Part shown: piece by piece, positions 63,489-64,000 of the stretch
Position numbering within the stretch: position 1 is the stretch's first letter
Layout: every line of letters begins with the position of its first letter
Assembly (NCBI GenBank): GCA_018673925.1
Contig: JABHBL010000043.1
Span: 62,001-126,000, forward strand
Length of the DNA stretch: 64,000 bases
Source of the DNA: Fidelibacterota bacterium
GTDB lineage: Bacteria; Fidelibacterota; UBA8477; JABMPR01
Reading direction: 5' to 3'
Made by a program: the position numbers and the translations under genes
The notes under the pieces: model-generated
The model's input: only the letters and a program-made list of their open reading frames with translations
The model's database searches: none
What the model was told of the DNA's origin: nothing

Positions 63489-64000
63489 TCAGTCAGAAAT
63501 CAACAGAGATAGCAAGCTTTTTCCATCTATTTTATTCAAGGGCTCCACACCGAGGATCTCACCAATTGTGGCAGCCATATCCAGTATGGCCACAGAATCC
63601 ATGAGGCTTGCAGAATGCAATTTTTCGGAGCTAAAGATGAGAGGAACATGACTATCATATTCGTATGGGGTGCTGTGTGAAGTACCATATGGATTACGGA
63701 ATAACCAACCCTCATCAAGCAGGGTATATAAATCCGGGCTCAATTCCGGATGCATGAAGTTTCTTAACCGGTAGGCCAGATAGTCATCTGGTGTTGCCGC
63801 CAATAGTTCAGCCTTGGTATAAAGTCTGAAAACGCCCTCAATTGACTCCATGTAGGTCTGCAATGTTGAGTCTACCAACGCTGGCTTGACTCCCATTGAA
63901 TCCATCATGGCGAAATCATAGTAATAACTGGAACCTTTTCGGTAAATAAACTCATGATTCCCATAGAGCGAATCCAACTCGTCGTAAGCTTTATTGCGAG
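63489..64000 (-). CDS. Sulfatase/alkaline-phosphatase-superfamily enzyme, C-terminal part
   Basis: The reading frame is open to the right edge (codons before the first start-like codon are RNKAYDEL), so only the last ~170 codons are present. The C-terminal metal-site block is GTSHSTPYEYDSHVPLIF, with VAILDMAATIGEILGVEPLNKIDGKSL following. This is typical of PafA-like alkaline phosphatases and of phosphodiesterases in the type I phosphodiesterase/sulfatase superfamily. Substrate is not readable from this fragment. Confidence 0.78.
   Translation of the reverse strand, partial: RNKAYDELDSLYGNHEFIYRKGSSYYYDFAMMDSMGVKPALVDSTLQTYMESIEGVFRLYTKAELLAATPDDYLAYRLRNFMHPELSPDLYTLLDEGWLFRNPYGTSHSTPYEYDSHVPLIFSSEKLHSASLMDSVAILDMAATIGEILGVEPLNKIDGKSLLSLLISD

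Noticed and set aside
1-64000. CRISPR arrays, tRNA or rRNA genes, prophage
   Set aside because: No regularly spaced direct repeats beyond the 21-bp array at 375-458, no cloverleaf or rRNA signature and no phage structural or integrase genes were seen on reading the window.

Overview
The window is a 64 kb chromosomal segment of a Gram-negative bacterium, most likely from the Fibrobacterota-Chlorobiota-Bacteroidota (FCB) superphylum and perhaps close to Candidatus Marinimicrobia (Neomarinimicrobiota). This assignment is inferred from gene content. The pointers are a secreted multidomain protein with PKD domains and a C-terminal dockerin-like pair, a GldL/GldM-like motor pair, a fused CcoN-CcoO cbb3 oxidase subunit, many lipoproteins and cytoplasmic-membrane proteins without close named relatives, and small compact operons. 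No rRNA, tRNA, prophage or CRISPR array was seen. Coding density is high and no gene-free stretch exceeds 300 bases.

Layout. 1-1125: start of an M61-type peptidase (cut by the window edge) and a REP-associated transposase (RAYT) with palindromic repeats on both sides and one inside its own reading frame. 1147-15704: superoxide dismutase, a 1584-residue secreted protein with a CapA-like phosphoesterase domain, PrmC, nitronate monooxygenase, a DUF899 protein, a 5'-nucleotidase lipoprotein, two methyltransferase-type genes, an enolase-superfamily enzyme and a UbiA-type prenyltransferase. 15743-22933: dnaE, dtd, a CvfB-like S1 protein and a three-gene ABC exporter. 22934-28250: bacterial PH-domain protein, GAF/HD-GYP signalling protein, PIN-PhoH ATPase, Ogt, arsenate reductase. 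28404-31240: an Lrp/AsnC regulator in an operon with homoserine dehydrogenase and a Cys/Met-metabolism PLP enzyme. 31320-35902: cell-wall amidase, ATP-grasp protein, transglutaminase-like protein.

35916-42744 is a complete five-gene peptide ABC importer resembling YejABEF. Its OppD-like ATPase carries two extra hydrophobic hairpins inside the nucleotide-binding domain. 42824-49079 holds a bacteriohemerythrin, an epimerase, an amino-acid permease with a saccharopine-dehydrogenase-like enzyme, and a TPR lipoprotein. 49212-57471 is a full cbb3 cytochrome oxidase locus: Rrf2-type regulator, copper ATPase CcoI, CcoS, fused CcoNO, CcoQ, single-haem CcoP, then CcoG and CcoH after a hairpin. 57712-63363 is a second cell-envelope block: TonB-C lipoprotein, GldL-like and GldM-like motor proteins, and two related outer-membrane-like proteins. 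The window ends inside a sulfatase/alkaline-phosphatase-type gene.

The most unusual items are the membrane-hairpin insertions in the OppD-like ATPase, the divergent GldLM-like motor linked to two outer-membrane-like proteins and a TonB-C lipoprotein, and the RAYT gene that has apparently absorbed a copy of its own repeat.
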